Shown here: piece by piece, positions 26,164 through 35,100 of the stretch
Position numbering within the stretch: position 1 is the first letter of the stretch
Layout of the letters: every line of letters starts with the position of its first letter
Assembly: GCA_018401495.1 (NCBI GenBank)
Contig: JAGYJX010000018.1
Coordinates: 1-64,000, forward strand
Length of the DNA stretch: 64,000 bases
DNA from: Rhodospirillaceae bacterium
GTDB taxonomy: Bacteria > Pseudomonadota > Alphaproteobacteria > Thalassobaculales > Thalassobaculaceae
Direction: 5' to 3'
Notes under the pieces: model-generated
Told to the model about the DNA's origin: nothing
Seen by the model: only the letters and a program-made list of their open reading frames with translations
The model's database searches: none
Made by a program: the position numbers and the translations under genes

Positions 26164-27454
26164 ATGCTCGAATCGACCTTCAAACTCTCCGAGCACGGCA
26201 CGACCGTTCGAACGGAGGTGCTGGCCGGCGTCACGACCTTCCTGACCATGGCCTACATCATGTTCGTCAACCCGGCGATCCTGTCGGAAGCCGGCATGGA
26301 CCAGGGCGCGGTGTTCGTCGCCACCTGCCTGGCCGCCGCCATCGGCACGCTGATCATGGGGCTGTACGCCAACTACCCGATCGCGCTGGCGCCGGGCATG
26401 GGGCTGAACGCCTACTTCACCTACGGCGTCGTTCTCGGCATGGGCCACACCTGGCAGGTCGCGCTGGGCGCGGTGTTCCTGTCGGGCGTGCTGTTCATCA
26501 TCCTTACCCTGCTGCCGATCCGGGAGTGGGTGGTCAACTCGATCCCGCGCTCGCTCAAGATCGCGATCTCGGCCGGCATCGGGCTGTTCCTGGCGATCAT
26601 CGGCATGAAGAGCGCCGGGCTGGTGGTCGACCACCCGGCAACCCTGGTCGGCCTCGGCGACATGACCTCGCCGACCGTGCTGCTGGCCTGCGCCGGGTTC
26701 CTGGCGATGGTGGTCCTCGACCGCCTGCGGATCCCGGGCGCCATCATCATCGCCATCCTCGGCGTCACCCTGGTCGGCGTCGCCTTTGGGCTGAGCCCGG
26801 CCGGCGGGATCGTCTCGATGCCGCCCAGCCTGGCGCCGACGCTGATGCAGATGGACATCGCCGGCGCCCTGGAGGTCGGGCTGATCGCGGTGATCTTCGC
26901 GTTCTTCTTCGTCGACCTGTTCGACACCGCCGGCACCCTGGTCGGCGTCGCGCACCGCGCCGGGCTGCTCGACCAGCACGGCCGGCTGCCGCGGCTGAAG
27001 CGGGCGCTGATGGCCGATTCCGTGGCCACCGTGGTCGGCGCCGGCCTCGGCACCTCGACCACCACCAGCTACATCGAGAGCGCGTCCGGCATCCGCGCCG
27101 GCGGCCGCACCGGCCTGACCGCCTGCGTGGTCGCCGGGCTGTTCCTGCTCGGCCTGTTCTTCGCGCCGCTGGCCGGCACCATCCCGGCCTACGCGACCGC
27201 GCCGGCGCTGGTCTACGTCGCCTGCCTGATGGCGCGCGGCCTGGCCGAGCTGGACTGGGACGACGTCACCGAGTTCGCGCCGGGCGTGGTCGCGGCGCAT
27301 CACGATGCCGCTGACCTTCTCGATCTCCAACGGCATCGGCTTCGGCTTCATCGCCTACGCCGTGGTCAAGGCGCTGAGCGGACAGGCGACCAAGGTCTCG
27401 ATCGCGGTGTACGCCATCGCGGTGCTGTTCGTGGTGAAGTTCATCATTCTCTGA
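26164..27454 (+). CDS. NCS2/AzgA-family purine permease (frameshifted in the assembly)
   Basis: A roughly 429-residue, 12-14 helix transporter of the AzgA branch of nucleobase permeases, which import hypoxanthine, guanine or adenine with protons. Typical blocks are STFKLSEHGTTVRTEVLAGVTTFLTMAYIMFVNP, LAPGMGLNAYFTYGVV, FVDLFDTAGTLVGVAHRAGLL and ATVVGAGLGTSTTTSYIESASGI. An extra C near 27298 breaks the last ~55 residues; the other phase continues ITMPLTFSISNGIGFGF to FVVKFIIL and stops at 27454. Import of purines would feed the catabolic cluster at 46-56 kb. Confidence 0.88.
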
Positions 27455-27478
27455 CCTGGGCCAAACCAGCCCCGGTCG

Positions 27479-28258
27479 TCACCGGCCGAGATCGAGGCCG
27501 GCGCCGCGCAACGCGGCGTCGGCCGCTTTCGTATAGCCGCCCGCCTCGGCGTGCAGGACGAGGCCCGCCGACAGCCTGAGCGGCGTCCGCACCCCCTTGC
27601 GCGCCGTCACGATCACCCGGGCGGCATCGCGCCCCGGCTTCGGCCAGAGCGGAAACACCACGACCTCGCCGAAGCCCCGGCCAAGCGCCGACAGCAGGTC
27701 GGCCAGCCGGTCGGCCCGGTGCACCAGGGTGAGCCGTCCCTTCGGCTTCAGGCAGCGGTGCGCCCGGCCGATCCAGTCGGCGAGATCGGCGCCCGCCTCG
27801 ACGCCGGCCGACGCGCGCCCCGCCGACGGCGACGGGTCGGCCCGGTCGGCCGTCAGGTAGGGCGGGTTGGCGACCGCCTGGTCGAACGCGCCGGCCTGCC
27901 ACGACCGCTCCAGTGTGGACAGATCGGCCTCGACCACCGTCACCCGGTCGCCGACCCCGTTCAGGGCGGCGTTGGCGCCGGCCAGCGCCGCCATCGCCGG
28001 GTCGCGCTCGACCGCCGTCACGGCGACGTCGGGCACCCGCGCCAGCAGGCAAAGGAACACCGCGCCCGCCCCGCAGCCGAGATCGAGCACCCGCTCGCCC
28101 GGCAGCGCCGGCACCGCCGCCGCCAGCAGCACCGGGTCGATGGCGGCGCGGTAGCCGTCGCGCGGCTGGCGCAGCCGGACCCGGCCGCCGAGCAGGGCGT
28201 CCTCGGTGAGCAGGGAGCCCTCGGTCAGGGGTGGGTCAGCCGCCGTCGAGCCGTTCAC
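27479..28258 (-). CDS. tRNA1(Val) adenine-N6 methyltransferase-like
   Basis: A 259-residue class I methyltransferase of the TrmN6/YfiC group, which methylates A37 of tRNA-Val. The SAM site VLDLGCGAGAVFLCLLARVP and the N6-adenine catalytic motif NPPYL are present, preceded by the group-specific RQPRDGYRAAIDPVLLAAAVP. Length is normal. It overlaps the small DUF2007 gene upstream by 23 bases, so the two are probably cotranscribed. Confidence 0.85.
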   Translation of the reverse strand: MNGSTAADPPLTEGSLLTEDALLGGRVRLRQPRDGYRAAIDPVLLAAAVPALPGERVLDLGCGAGAVFLCLLARVPDVAVTAVERDPAMAALAGANAALNGVGDRVTVVEADLSTLERSWQAGAFDQAVANPPYLTADRADPSPSAGRASAGVEAGADLADWIGRAHRCLKPKGRLTLVHRADRLADLLSALGRGFGEVVVFPLWPKPGRDAARVIVTARKGVRTPLRLSAGLVLHAEAGGYTKAADAALRGAGLDLGR

Positions 28259-28454
28259 CCGCCGCCTCCAGCAGCAGGCGCGCCGCCTCGTGGTCCTCGT
28301 TCGCCACCATCAGGCGGCGCGGAATGGCCCCGGCGCTGCCCTCGAGCACGCTCATGTGGCCGTCGAGCACCACCGACTCGATGCCTTCCGCCCGCAGCAC
28401 CGCCTCCAGATAGGACAGCCGGACAAGGTCGTTGGATCGAAGCAGTTCGCGCAT
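28236..28454 (-). CDS. DUF2007 family protein
   Basis: A 72-residue protein of the DUF2007 family, a small fold named as putative signal-transducing. The family pattern is clear: MRELLRSNDLVRLSYLEAVLRAEGI, then VLDGHMS and RLMVANEDHEAARLLL. DUF2007 genes are very often next to TrmN6-type methyltransferases in alphaproteobacteria, as here. It is divergent from ispB. Confidence 0.85.
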   Translation of the reverse strand: MRELLRSNDLVRLSYLEAVLRAEGIESVVLDGHMSVLEGSAGAIPRRLMVANEDHEAARLLLEAAGERLDGG

Positions 28455-28496
28455 GCGGCGTTCGGCCCTTTCAGGCGGCGGTCTCGGGGTGTTGAC

Positions 28497-28524
28497 TTGA
28501 CCGGATTTGGAGCCTTTCTATGCT
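28497..28524 (+). promoter_or_regulatory. Predicted sigma70-type promoter of ispB
   Basis: TTGACC (28497-28502) and TATGCT (28519-28524) are separated by 16 bases, 42 bases before the GTG start of ispB. An overlapping TTGACT begins at 28492. The match is close to consensus for a high-GC genome. Confidence 0.6.
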
Positions 28525-28565
28525 CGCGTCCAGCAGTTGAGGCGTCAAGCGACGCAGGAGAAGCC

Positions 28566-29588
28566 GTGCCCCCGATCACCGCCCCGGTGAACGCCGCCCA
28601 GCCCGAGCGCCAACCCAGCGTCGACGCCCTGCGTCGGCTGGTGGCGAGCGACATGGAGAAGGTCAACCGGGCGATCCTGGAATACATGCAGAGCCCGGTG
28701 GCGCTGATCCCGCAGCTGGCCGGCCACATCGTCGCGTCCGGCGGCAAGCGCCTGCGCCCGATGCTGACGCTGGCGACCGCCGGCCTGTGCGGCTACCAGG
28801 GCGAACGTCACATCGGCCTCGCCGCCTGCGTCGAGTTCATCCACACCGCCACCCTGCTGCACGACGACGTGGTCGACGACAGCGACCTCAGGCGCGGTCG
28901 CGACACCGCCAACGCGGTGTGGGGCAACCAGGCCAGCGTGCTGGTCGGCGACTTCCTGTTCAGCCGGGCGTTCCAGCTGATGATCGCCGACGGTTCGCTG
29001 AAGGTGCTGAAGATCCTGTCGGACGCCTCGGCGATCATCGCCGAGGGCGAGGTCCACCAGCTGGTGACCACCAACGACGTCGAGACCACCGAGGACGCCT
29101 ATCTCGAGGTGATCCGCTGCAAGACCGCCCAGCTGTTCGCCGCCGCCGCCCAGATCGGCCCGGTGGTCGCCGAGCTTCCCGAGGCCGACGAATTCGCCCT
29201 CGAGGGCTTCGGGCGCGACCTCGGCGTGGCATTCCAGCTGGTCGACGACGTCCTCGACTACACCGCCGAGCAGGCCGCCCTCGGCAAGACCGTCGGCGAC
29301 GATTTCCGCGAGGGCAAGGTCACCCTGCCGGTGATCCTGGCCTACCAGGCCGGCAGCGCCGAGGAACGGGCGTTCTGGAAGCGCACGGTCGGCGATCTCG
29401 ACCAGCACGACGGCGACCTCGGCGAGGCGCAGCGCCTGATGGCCCGCCACGGCACCCTCGAGGCGTCGCTGGAGCGGGCCCGCGGCTACGCCGGGGCGGC
29501 CCGCCACGCCCTGCGCCGGTTCCCGGCCAACGCCCACCGCGCGGCACTCGAGGAACTGACCGAGTTCTGCGTCGAGCGCGCCTACTAG
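28566..29588 (+). CDS. ispB: Octaprenyl/polyprenyl diphosphate synthase
   Basis: A trans-long-chain prenyl transferase that builds the ubiquinone side chain by adding isopentenyl diphosphates. The first aspartate-rich motif HDDVVDDSDLRRG, the second QLVDDVLDY and the GGKRLRPMLTLATAGLCGY block are intact. The GTG start at 28566 follows CAGGAGAAGCC and gives 340 residues, the usual size. It sits downstream of a good promoter and is divergent from the DUF2007/TrmN pair, a common alphaproteobacterial arrangement. Product chain length cannot be fixed from sequence alone. Confidence 0.93.
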   Translation: MPPITAPVNAAQPERQPSVDALRRLVASDMEKVNRAILEYMQSPVALIPQLAGHIVASGGKRLRPMLTLATAGLCGYQGERHIGLAACVEFIHTATLLHDDVVDDSDLRRGRDTANAVWGNQASVLVGDFLFSRAFQLMIADGSLKVLKILSDASAIIAEGEVHQLVTTNDVETTEDAYLEVIRCKTAQLFAAAAQIGPVVAELPEADEFALEGFGRDLGVAFQLVDDVLDYTAEQAALGKTVGDDFREGKVTLPVILAYQAGSAEERAFWKRTVGDLDQHDGDLGEAQRLMARHGTLEASLERARGYAGAARHALRRFPANAHRAALEELTEFCVERAY

Positions 29589-29700
29589 GCGTTGCCCGAC
29601 CTCCTCCACGGCTCTCCAGGGAACAAACCACGAGCCCGCGAGTCCCTTGGGTGACACGGCGGCGACCCGCCGCCCTTTCCGTCAACCCATGGAGACGACC

Positions 29701-30264
29701 ATGCCGGACATCCGTCAGGCGAAAATCCTGATCATCGCCACCAACGGCTTCGAGCAGTCGGAGCTGGAGGTTCCCCGGGACGAGTTGCGCGCCGCCGGCG
29801 CCGAGATCCACGTCGCGACCCCGGACGGCCGCAAGATCCGCGGCTGGGACAACACCGACTGGGGTCGCACCGTGCCCGCCGACCTGCGGATCGCCGACGC
29901 CGACCTCGGACGGTACGACGCCCTGGTCATCCCGGGAGGCCAGATCAACCCCGACCTGCTGCGCGTCGACGAGAGCGCGATGGCGGTGGTGCGCGGCTTC
30001 ATCGACAGCGGCAAGCCGGTCGCCGCGATCTGCCACGGCCCCTGGCTGCTGGTCGAGGCCGACGCGGTGCGCGGCCGCGACGTCACCTCCTACCACTCGA
30101 TCCGCCGCGACCTCGAGAACGCCGGCGCGAACTGGCTCGACGCCGAGGTCGTGGTCGACGATGGCATCATCACCAGCCGGTCGCCGAAGGACCTGATGCC
30201 GTTCGTGGCGAAGATCATCGAGGAGATCGGCGAAGGGCAGCACCGGCGGCGCGCGTCGGCCTGA
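29701..30264 (+). CDS. DJ-1/PfpI family protein
   Basis: A 187-residue DJ-1/PfpI-type protein. Members act as glyoxalase III/deglycases, proteases or chaperones. The nucleophile-elbow cysteine is in AAICHGPWLL, with the upstream acid in GFEQSELEVP and the block YDALVIPGGQINPDLLR. The YhbO/PfpI-like branch is suggested by SYHSIRRDLENAGA. GGAG precedes the ATG. It begins a run of small stress-type genes with the two that follow. Confidence 0.9.
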   Translation: MPDIRQAKILIIATNGFEQSELEVPRDELRAAGAEIHVATPDGRKIRGWDNTDWGRTVPADLRIADADLGRYDALVIPGGQINPDLLRVDESAMAVVRGFIDSGKPVAAICHGPWLLVEADAVRGRDVTSYHSIRRDLENAGANWLDAEVVVDDGIITSRSPKDLMPFVAKIIEEIGEGQHRRRASA

Positions 30265-30350
30265 TCGGTCTTTGCGACCCGACTGCCCGGAACCCGCGAC
30301 CCTCCGCGTCGGTTGAGCCGTCACCACGGACACCAACCGAGGAGCAGCCG

Positions 30351-30794
30351 ATGCCCAAGCCCATGACCTGGTTCCTGGTCGCCGACGCCGGGCGGGCGCG
30401 GATCTTCGAGGCGTCGGGACGCGCCGATGCCCCGCTCGGCCGCGAGCGGCACAGCATGGCGGCGGCGGTACCACCCAGCCGGGAGATCGGCAGCGACCGG
30501 CCCGGCCGGTCGTTCGACAGCGGCGGCGAAGGGCGTCACGCCATGGAGCCGCCGACCGACCCGCAGCGCCACGCCAAGGCGGAGTTCGCCCGCGAAGTGG
30601 TGCGGGCGCTCGACAGCGCCCGCAAGCAGGGCGAGTTCGATGAACTGGTAATCGCCGCCGCACCGAGCTTTCTCGGCGATCTGCGATCGATGATGCCGGA
30701 TCCGCTCAGGGAGTGTGTCCGCCGCGAGATCAACAAGGATTACACCACCCTCGATGAACCCGACCTGCAGCGCCACCTCGGCGAGCAGCTCTAA
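30351..30794 (+). CDS. Host attachment family protein
   Basis: A 147-residue protein of the family named after AtsE, required for Agrobacterium attachment to host cells (PF10116). It shows TWFLVADAGRARIFEASG, then HAKAEFAREVVRALDSARKQGEFDELVIAAAPSFLGDLR and a terminal VRREINKDYTTLDEPDLQRHL. The biochemical role is unknown, and the fold resembles peptide-release-factor domains. A GAGGAG site precedes the ATG. Confidence 0.85.
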   Translation: MPKPMTWFLVADAGRARIFEASGRADAPLGRERHSMAAAVPPSREIGSDRPGRSFDSGGEGRHAMEPPTDPQRHAKAEFAREVVRALDSARKQGEFDELVIAAAPSFLGDLRSMMPDPLRECVRREINKDYTTLDEPDLQRHLGEQL

Positions 30795-30818
30795 GCCCGA
30801 CCCGGAAGGACCACCCCG

Positions 30819-31070
30819 ATGACCGACGACCCGAAGACCAAGCGTCAGCAGGACCATGAGCTCGACGAGGAACTGGACGACTCGTTCCCGGCGAGCGACC
30901 CGCCGTCGATCTCCACCCCCGGCACCGGCTCCGGGGCCCCCGACCAAGGCCAGGATGACGAGGACGGCGACGACGGCAAGCGCAAGGACGGCGAGTACCG
31001 CCCGAAGCCGAGCCCGGAGCCGGGCACCCTGCGACCCGGGTCCGGCGGGATGCCCGTGCGCACGCCGTGA
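30819..31070 (+). CDS. Small acidic, probably disordered protein
   Basis: An 83-residue, very acidic and proline/glycine-rich protein. The motif LDEELDDSFPASDPPS recurs in many short uncharacterised bacterial proteins, to my knowledge. The rest (DDEDGDDGKRKDGEYRPKPSPEP) looks disordered. AAGGACC precedes the ATG and its stop overlaps the next start by one base, so it is a real translated gene of unknown function. Confidence 0.65.
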   Translation: MTDDPKTKRQQDHELDEELDDSFPASDPPSISTPGTGSGAPDQGQDDEDGDDGKRKDGEYRPKPSPEPGTLRPGSGGMPVRTP

Positions 31071-31519
31071 TGCCCGACGCGACGACCATCGACGCGCCCG
31101 CCGCAGGGAGCGCGCCTGCGCCTGCCCCCCGGCGGGCGCCAGCCGGCGACCGTGGCGATCATCCGCGGATCGAGACCATCAGCGCGGTCACGCTGGCGAC
31201 CGGCCACATGGCGCTGGCGGTGGCGTTCTACGAGAAGCTCGGCTTCGCCGTCGCCTCCGGCGGCGGCGACGCCGAGTTCACCACCCTCGCGGCCGGGGCC
31301 CAGCGCCTCAACCTGACCGCCGAGGCCGGCCGCGGTTCGGCGGCGTGGTGGGGACGGGTGATCTTCCACGTCGCCGATGTCGACGCCGCCCACCGCGCCG
31401 TGTCGGCGCGCGGCATCCAGCCCGACTTCACGCCGCGCGACGCGCCCTGGGGCGAACGCTATTTCCACATGACCGACCCGGACGGCCACGAGATCAGCTT
31501 CGCCCGGCCGCTCACCTGA
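31070..31519 (+). CDS. VOC/glyoxalase family protein
   Basis: A 149-residue single-module VOC protein. After a proline/alanine-rich N-terminus, the domain runs from ISAVTLATGHMALAVAFYEKLGFAVAS to YFHMTDPDGHEISFARPL, with the usual final GHEISF motif carrying a metal ligand. Family members include glyoxalases, dioxygenases and antibiotic-resistance proteins; this one cannot be resolved. The start overlaps the previous stop (TGATG). Confidence 0.8.
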   Translation: MPDATTIDAPAAGSAPAPAPRRAPAGDRGDHPRIETISAVTLATGHMALAVAFYEKLGFAVASGGGDAEFTTLAAGAQRLNLTAEAGRGSAAWWGRVIFHVADVDAAHRAVSARGIQPDFTPRDAPWGERYFHMTDPDGHEISFARPLT

Positions 31520-31537
31520 CTCTCGGCGCGGCCGGGG

Positions 31538-32308
31538 CTACGCCCGGCTCCAGCCGAGGCAGACCGCCGGAACGCCCGAGCCGCCGACCAGCAGCGCGCC
31601 GCGGCCGTAGAACCCCCAGCGGCGCTCCGGCGCGACCTCGACCACGACCACGCCCATCGCCGGGTCCGACCAGACCAGCCGCGCCTCGGTCGCGGCGAGT
31701 GCGGCGAACACCTGCGGCGGCCCGAGGCCGGGGCGGAACACGACGGTGGTGAAGGGCTGATCGGCCGGCGGCCGCAGCGACCAGGCGGCGGCGCCGCCGG
31801 TGACGGCCGTCAGCGCCAGCAAGGCGAGGGTTGGGCCGCGCGGATCGGGGCGGCGCCGGCCAGAAGCCGGCCCGCCGCCGCGGACCAGGAGCCAGCCGAC
31901 GGCCATCGGCAGCACGCCGAAGACGACGAACCACAGCAGGTCCCACGCCAGCGGGTTCGGGCTGTCGAGCCGGATCCGGTGGATGCCCAGCACCCAGTGC
32001 GACAGGACGCTGTCGACCACATGCCAGAGCCCGAAGCCGGCCAGCAGCGCGCCGACGAGCGGGCGTCCCGACCCCTCGACCAGGCGCCGGCGGGTCCGCC
32101 ACAAGCCCACCAGGCCGGCCACCGCCACCAGGTACATCAGCGCGTGGAACAGCCCGTCCCACAGCACCTGCAGGCGGAGATCGCCGGCGCCGGGCACCAG
32201 GCTGAGCAAATGGTGCCATTGCAGGATCTGGTGCAGCAGGATCCCGTCGAAGAACCCGCCGAGCGCGAAGCCCAGCACGACGCCCCACCCCATCCACGGC
32301 TTCCGCAT
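31538..32308 (-). CDS. DUF2243 family membrane protein
   Basis: A 256-residue inner-membrane protein of the DUF2243 family. Residues 1-140 carry four helices and conserved histidines: GFFDGILLHQILQWHHLLS, LFHALMYLVAVAGLVGLW, LWHVVDSVLSHWVLGIHRIR and LLWFVVFGVLPMAVGW. The many histidines in or near helices suggest haem or metal binding, as in COX4/CtaG-like proteins. The C-terminal part is a non-membrane domain with an unusual extension. The function is unknown. Confidence 0.8.
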   Translation of the reverse strand: MRKPWMGWGVVLGFALGGFFDGILLHQILQWHHLLSLVPGAGDLRLQVLWDGLFHALMYLVAVAGLVGLWRTRRRLVEGSGRPLVGALLAGFGLWHVVDSVLSHWVLGIHRIRLDSPNPLAWDLLWFVVFGVLPMAVGWLLVRGGGPASGRRRPDPRGPTLALLALTAVTGGAAAWSLRPPADQPFTTVVFRPGLGPPQVFAALAATEARLVWSDPAMGVVVVEVAPERRWGFYGRGALLVGGSGVPAVCLGWSRA

Positions 32309-32411
32309 GGCGACACCTCCGTGGCGGCGTAACCGCGGCCGCTGGAGGAACGTTCCGGCGAACGCGTTTGAGGCCCCTCGAACCGCGAGAATCGGCGCGC
32401 CTGCCCATCGC

Positions 32412-32527
32412 GGCCCTTCGTGGCCCGCCGCTGCGCGGCGGGCACCTCTGGGCGATAGAGAATGGGTCGGTGGACCAAATATCTATCGCCCTGAGGCGCT
32501 TCCGCGCAGCGGGAGCCACGAAGGGTC
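32412..32527. repeat. Palindromic intergenic repeat pair (family B, locus 2)
   Basis: Inverted half-elements lie at 32412-32460 and 32482-32527. The left reads GGCCCTTCGTGG, inner hairpin CCCGCCGC-TGC-GCGGCGGG, then CACCTCTGGGCGATAGAG. The right is its imperfect reverse complement with a different inner hairpin (CCCGC-TGC-GCGG). The central spacer is 21 bases. It lies between two minus-strand genes. Confidence 0.75.
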
Positions 32528-32550
32528 GGCCGGGAACGGACTCAGCGCCC

Positions 32551-33563
32551 TCAGCCGGCGGCGAGCTCGACGATCCGGGCGTGCAGGGCGGCGTCGACCG
32601 CCACCCCGTCGGTCGCCGTCGCCGCCCGGTTGCGGCGCCGGCGGTCGCCGGGCAGCCGCACCCCTGCTCGGCGGTGATCTGCTCGAACAGCAGCTCGGCG
32701 TGGGCGGCGAAGCCGTCCGGGTCGCCGAAGCGCGCCGGGTCGATCGCCAGCATCAGTTCGCCGCCCTTCGGCGGGCCGCCGTCGCCGTTGTCGGCGGCCA
32801 GCGCCTCGAAGCTGAACTTGTCGCCGATCAGCGCGCCGACCAGCAGCTCGATCATCAGCGCGATCGAGGCTCCCTTGTAGCCGCCGAACGGCAGCTGGGC
32901 GCCGCCGTCGAGGATGGCGGAAGGGTCGGTGGTCTCGCGGCCCTCGGCGTCGATGCCGGTGCCGGGCGGCACGGCGTGGCCCTCGCGCGCCGCGATCATG
33001 ATCTCGCCGCGCGCCAGCGACGACGACGCCTGGTCGAACACCAGCGGGTCGCGGCCCGGACGCGGCCAGGCGAACGCCATCGGGTTGGTGCCGTAGATCG
33101 GCCGCCGCCCGCCGGCCGCCACCACGTAGGGGAAGGCGGCGGTGAAGGCGAACGCGCACAGCCCCTGCTCGGCCAGCGCCTCGACCTCGGGCCAGAGGGC
33201 GGCGAAGTGGTGGATGTCGTTGAGCGCCAGCGCCGCCACCCCTGGGCTCGGGCCTTGGCGGCCAGCGGCGCCGCGCCCGGCCTCCAGCGCCAGCGGCGCC
33301 AGGCCGCCCTTGCCGTCGACCCGCACCACCGCCGGGGCCAGGTCCTCGACCACCGGCCGCGCCGTGCCGTCGGCCTTGCCGCTCCGGAGCGAGGCGACGT
33401 AGCCCGGCAACCGGAACAGCCCGTGCGACAGGCAGACGTCGCGCTCGGCCGCCGTGATGGTGTCGGCGACGGCGCGGGCGTTCTCGGCGTCGCAGCCGTT
33501 GGCGGCGAGGCAGCGCGACGCCAGCGCGTGGACCTCGGCGAGGCTGAGGCGGAGTGTGGCCAT
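32551..33563 (-). CDS. Ldh family (malate/L-lactate dehydrogenase 2) oxidoreductase (frameshifted in the assembly)
   Basis: An NAD(P)-dependent oxidoreductase of the Ldh_2 family, which reduces 2-oxo acids such as oxaloacetate, ureidoglycolate or piperideine carboxylate. The start HALASRCLAANGC, the SHGLFRLPGYV block, AALALNDIHHFAALW, YGTNPMAFAWP and LPFGGYKGASIALMIELL are typical. Two compensating indels (near 33243 and 33285) garble about 15 residues, and a third near 32662 shifts the last ~35 residues. Corrected length is about 337 residues, normal for the family. The substrate is unknown. Confidence 0.8.
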
Positions 33564-33688
33564 GGACGGGTCTCCCGGAGGGTTGGCGGCGCCGACAGCT
33601 AACCAGAGGATCGCGCTCCCGGAAACCCGGCCCCGAAAACCCGGCCCGCAGAAACCGCACTTACCGCCACCGACGACGCGATCCGTGC

Positions 33689-33717
33689 TTGATGCCGCCG
33701 AAGCGACCCGCTATATG
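33689..33717 (+). promoter_or_regulatory. Predicted promoter of tRNA-Pro
   Basis: TTGATG (33689-33694) and TATATG (33712-33717) are 17 bases apart, placing transcription start about 36 bases before the tRNA. Confidence 0.6.
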
Positions 33718-33759
33718 ACGCCCTCGCATCCCGGCGGGCAGCCTATCGCCCGCATCGGT

Positions 33760-33836
33760 CGGGGAGTAGCTCAGCCTGGTAGAGCACTGTCTTCGGGAGG
33801 CAGGGGCCGGAGGTTCGAATCCTCTCTCCCCGACCA
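33760..33836 (+). tRNA. tRNA-Pro (CGG anticodon)
   Basis: A 77-base tRNA with encoded CCA. The acceptor stem CGGGGAG pairs with CTCCCCG. The D arm is GCTC-AGCCTGGTA-GAGC. The anticodon stem CTGTC/GGCAG encloses TTCGGGA, giving anticodon CGG. The T arm is GGAGG-TTCGAAT-CCTCT. All stems pair, with one G-T in the anticodon stem. It reads CCG proline codons. The vapBC pair and an IS remnant lie directly downstream, as at tRNA integration sites. Confidence 0.97.
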
Positions 33837-33923
33837 ACTACTTCTCGCTGCATCGCGAACGCCGCAGGAACTGACGGTTCGGCGAGCCAGTCGGTTATGT
33901 TGCAACATCCCCACCCCGCCTGA

Positions 33924-34322
33924 TCACACCGTCCAGTCCTCGACCCGCAGCCCAGGCGCCTGGAGGAAACCGCGGTCGTTGGTCACCAGCACGGCCTGCG
34001 CCGCGATCGCGTGGGCGGCGATCATCGTGTCGAGCGGTGGGAGTGGCCGGCCGCCGCGTTCGAGCTCGGCGCGCAACGCGCCATAGCGCTCCGCGGCATC
34101 GCTGTCCCACGGCAGCGCGTCGACCCGCTTCAGAAGCTCCGCGACCACCGCACGCAGGCGCACCGCGCCGGGCCGCTTCGCCACTCCGAACAGCAATTCT
34201 CCTTCGGTGACCGCCGAGATGCACATCGCGCTGATCGGGTGCGCCACGAGGTGACGATCGACCACGGGGTTGCCGCGAACCAGATGGCTGACGGTGTTGG
34301 TGTCGAGCATGTAGCGCGTCAT
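33924..34322 (-). CDS. vapC: VapC-type PIN-domain toxin
   Basis: A 132-residue PIN-domain endoribonuclease. Type II VapC toxins cleave tRNA or rRNA when not bound by VapB. The acidic active site is visible: D7 in [13 protein letters not shown] in [12 protein letters not shown], and the late acids in [11 protein letters not shown] and VTNDRGF. Length is normal. Its ATG overlaps the vapB stop by four bases, the usual antitoxin-toxin order. Confidence 0.93.
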   Translation of the reverse strand: MTRYMLDTNTVSHLVRGNPVVDRHLVAHPISAMCISAVTEGELLFGVAKRPGAVRLRAVVAELLKRVDALPWDSDAAERYGALRAELERGGRPLPPLDTMIAAHAIAAQAVLVTNDRGFLQAPGLRVEDWTV

Positions 34323-34579
34323 TCGGTCCAGCCGTCGAGCGGATCACGATCCTGCTTGCCCTGGCAACGGTCGCCACCGTCCAGGAAGTCGGGCGGGATG
34401 CCGGCCCCGGTGCGAACGGCGAAGAAGCCCTCCCAGTCCGTCGGCTTGCGCGACAGGATGACGTCGCCGGTCTCCGGATCCCGACGGATGAACACCTCGT
34501 CGCCCTCGAACCGATAGGCGGCGGGCAGCCGGACGGCCTGGCTGCGGCCGTTGGTGAAGATCTTGGCGGTCCTGGTCAC
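34319..34579 (-). CDS. vapB: VapB-type (AbrB fold) antitoxin
   Basis: An 86-residue antitoxin. The N-terminal swapped-hairpin DNA-binding domain is clear ([38 protein letters not shown]), and the C-terminal tail [13 protein letters not shown] carries the toxin-binding aromatic residues. It begins at a GTG preceded by GGAGGAG. A 24-bp inverted repeat at 34636-34659 is the likely operator for the VapBC complex. Confidence 0.92.
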   Translation of the reverse strand: MTRTAKIFTNGRSQAVRLPAAYRFEGDEVFIRRDPETGDVILSRKPTDWEGFFAVRTGAGIPPDFLDGGDRCQGKQDRDPLDGWTE

Positions 34580-34635
34580 GGCGGCTCCTCCATCGCAGCA
34601 CCCACCTGAAAGTTGGGCCGGACGCTGGACTATAT

Positions 34636-34659
34636 CAAGGTATATATCCGTTCACCTTG
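34636..34659. promoter_or_regulatory. Predicted VapBC operator
   Basis: CAAGGT (34636-34641) and ACCTTG (34654-34659) form a perfect inverted repeat around an AT-rich 12-base centre containing ATATATCC. It lies 57 bases upstream of vapB and overlaps the only AT-rich promoter-like stretch there. Confidence 0.6.
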
Positions 34660-34682
34660 CCCTCCGAGAATCCTATGCACTG

Positions 34683-34961
34683 TCACCAGATCCACCAGAT
34701 CCCCACCAGATCCCGCGGCGAGGCCCGGCGGCTCGACGGCTTGCCAATCCGACGGTCGACCAACCCCGCCGGACCCTCGTCGCGAAGCCGATCCCGCCAG
34801 CGCCGGAACGTCCGCTCCGACACGCCGAGCATCTGAGCCGCCTCCAACTGGCTCAGATCACCACGTTCATGGCGATCAAGAAGCGCTTCAAATCGCAACT
34901 GACGTACCCCTTGCAGCACTCGTGCCCGGTTCATCCACGCCCCCTGATTGGAGCGGTTCAA
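34683..34961 (-). pseudogene. Transposase N-terminal fragment with helix-turn-helix (ISNCY-like)
   Basis: A 92-residue frame with the helix-turn-helix of an ISNCY-type transposase: LRFEALLDRHERGDLSQLEAAQMLGVSERTFRRWRDRLRDEGPAGLVDRRIGKPS. The catalytic DDE region is missing; after SSRRASP the sequence ends in a low-complexity run of GGATCTGGTG units and a stop. Direct repeats typical of an IS end lie just upstream (34964-35004). It is a decayed insertion element. Confidence 0.7.
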
Positions 34962-34963
34962 AA

Positions 34964-35004
34964 ACCGGACATTTCACGAGCTACAAAATCCGGACAGATC
35001 GTGA
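34964..35004 (-). repeat. Paired direct repeats at the IS remnant end
   Basis: Two imperfect copies of CCGGACA-(6 bases)-GAG occur 25 bases apart: CCGGACATTTCACGAG at 34965-34980 and CCGGACAGATCGTGAG at 34990-35005. Repeated transposase-binding sites of this kind mark the end of some insertion sequences. The edge base positions are approximate. Confidence 0.5.
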
Positions 35005-35100
35005 GTCAGCCACAGCAGCGCACGACCCCCCTTGGCGCCCGCCCCGCCGCGCCCGACAATGCCGCCGCTGCGCGTGCCAGGTTCCGAGGGGGTGGCCACC

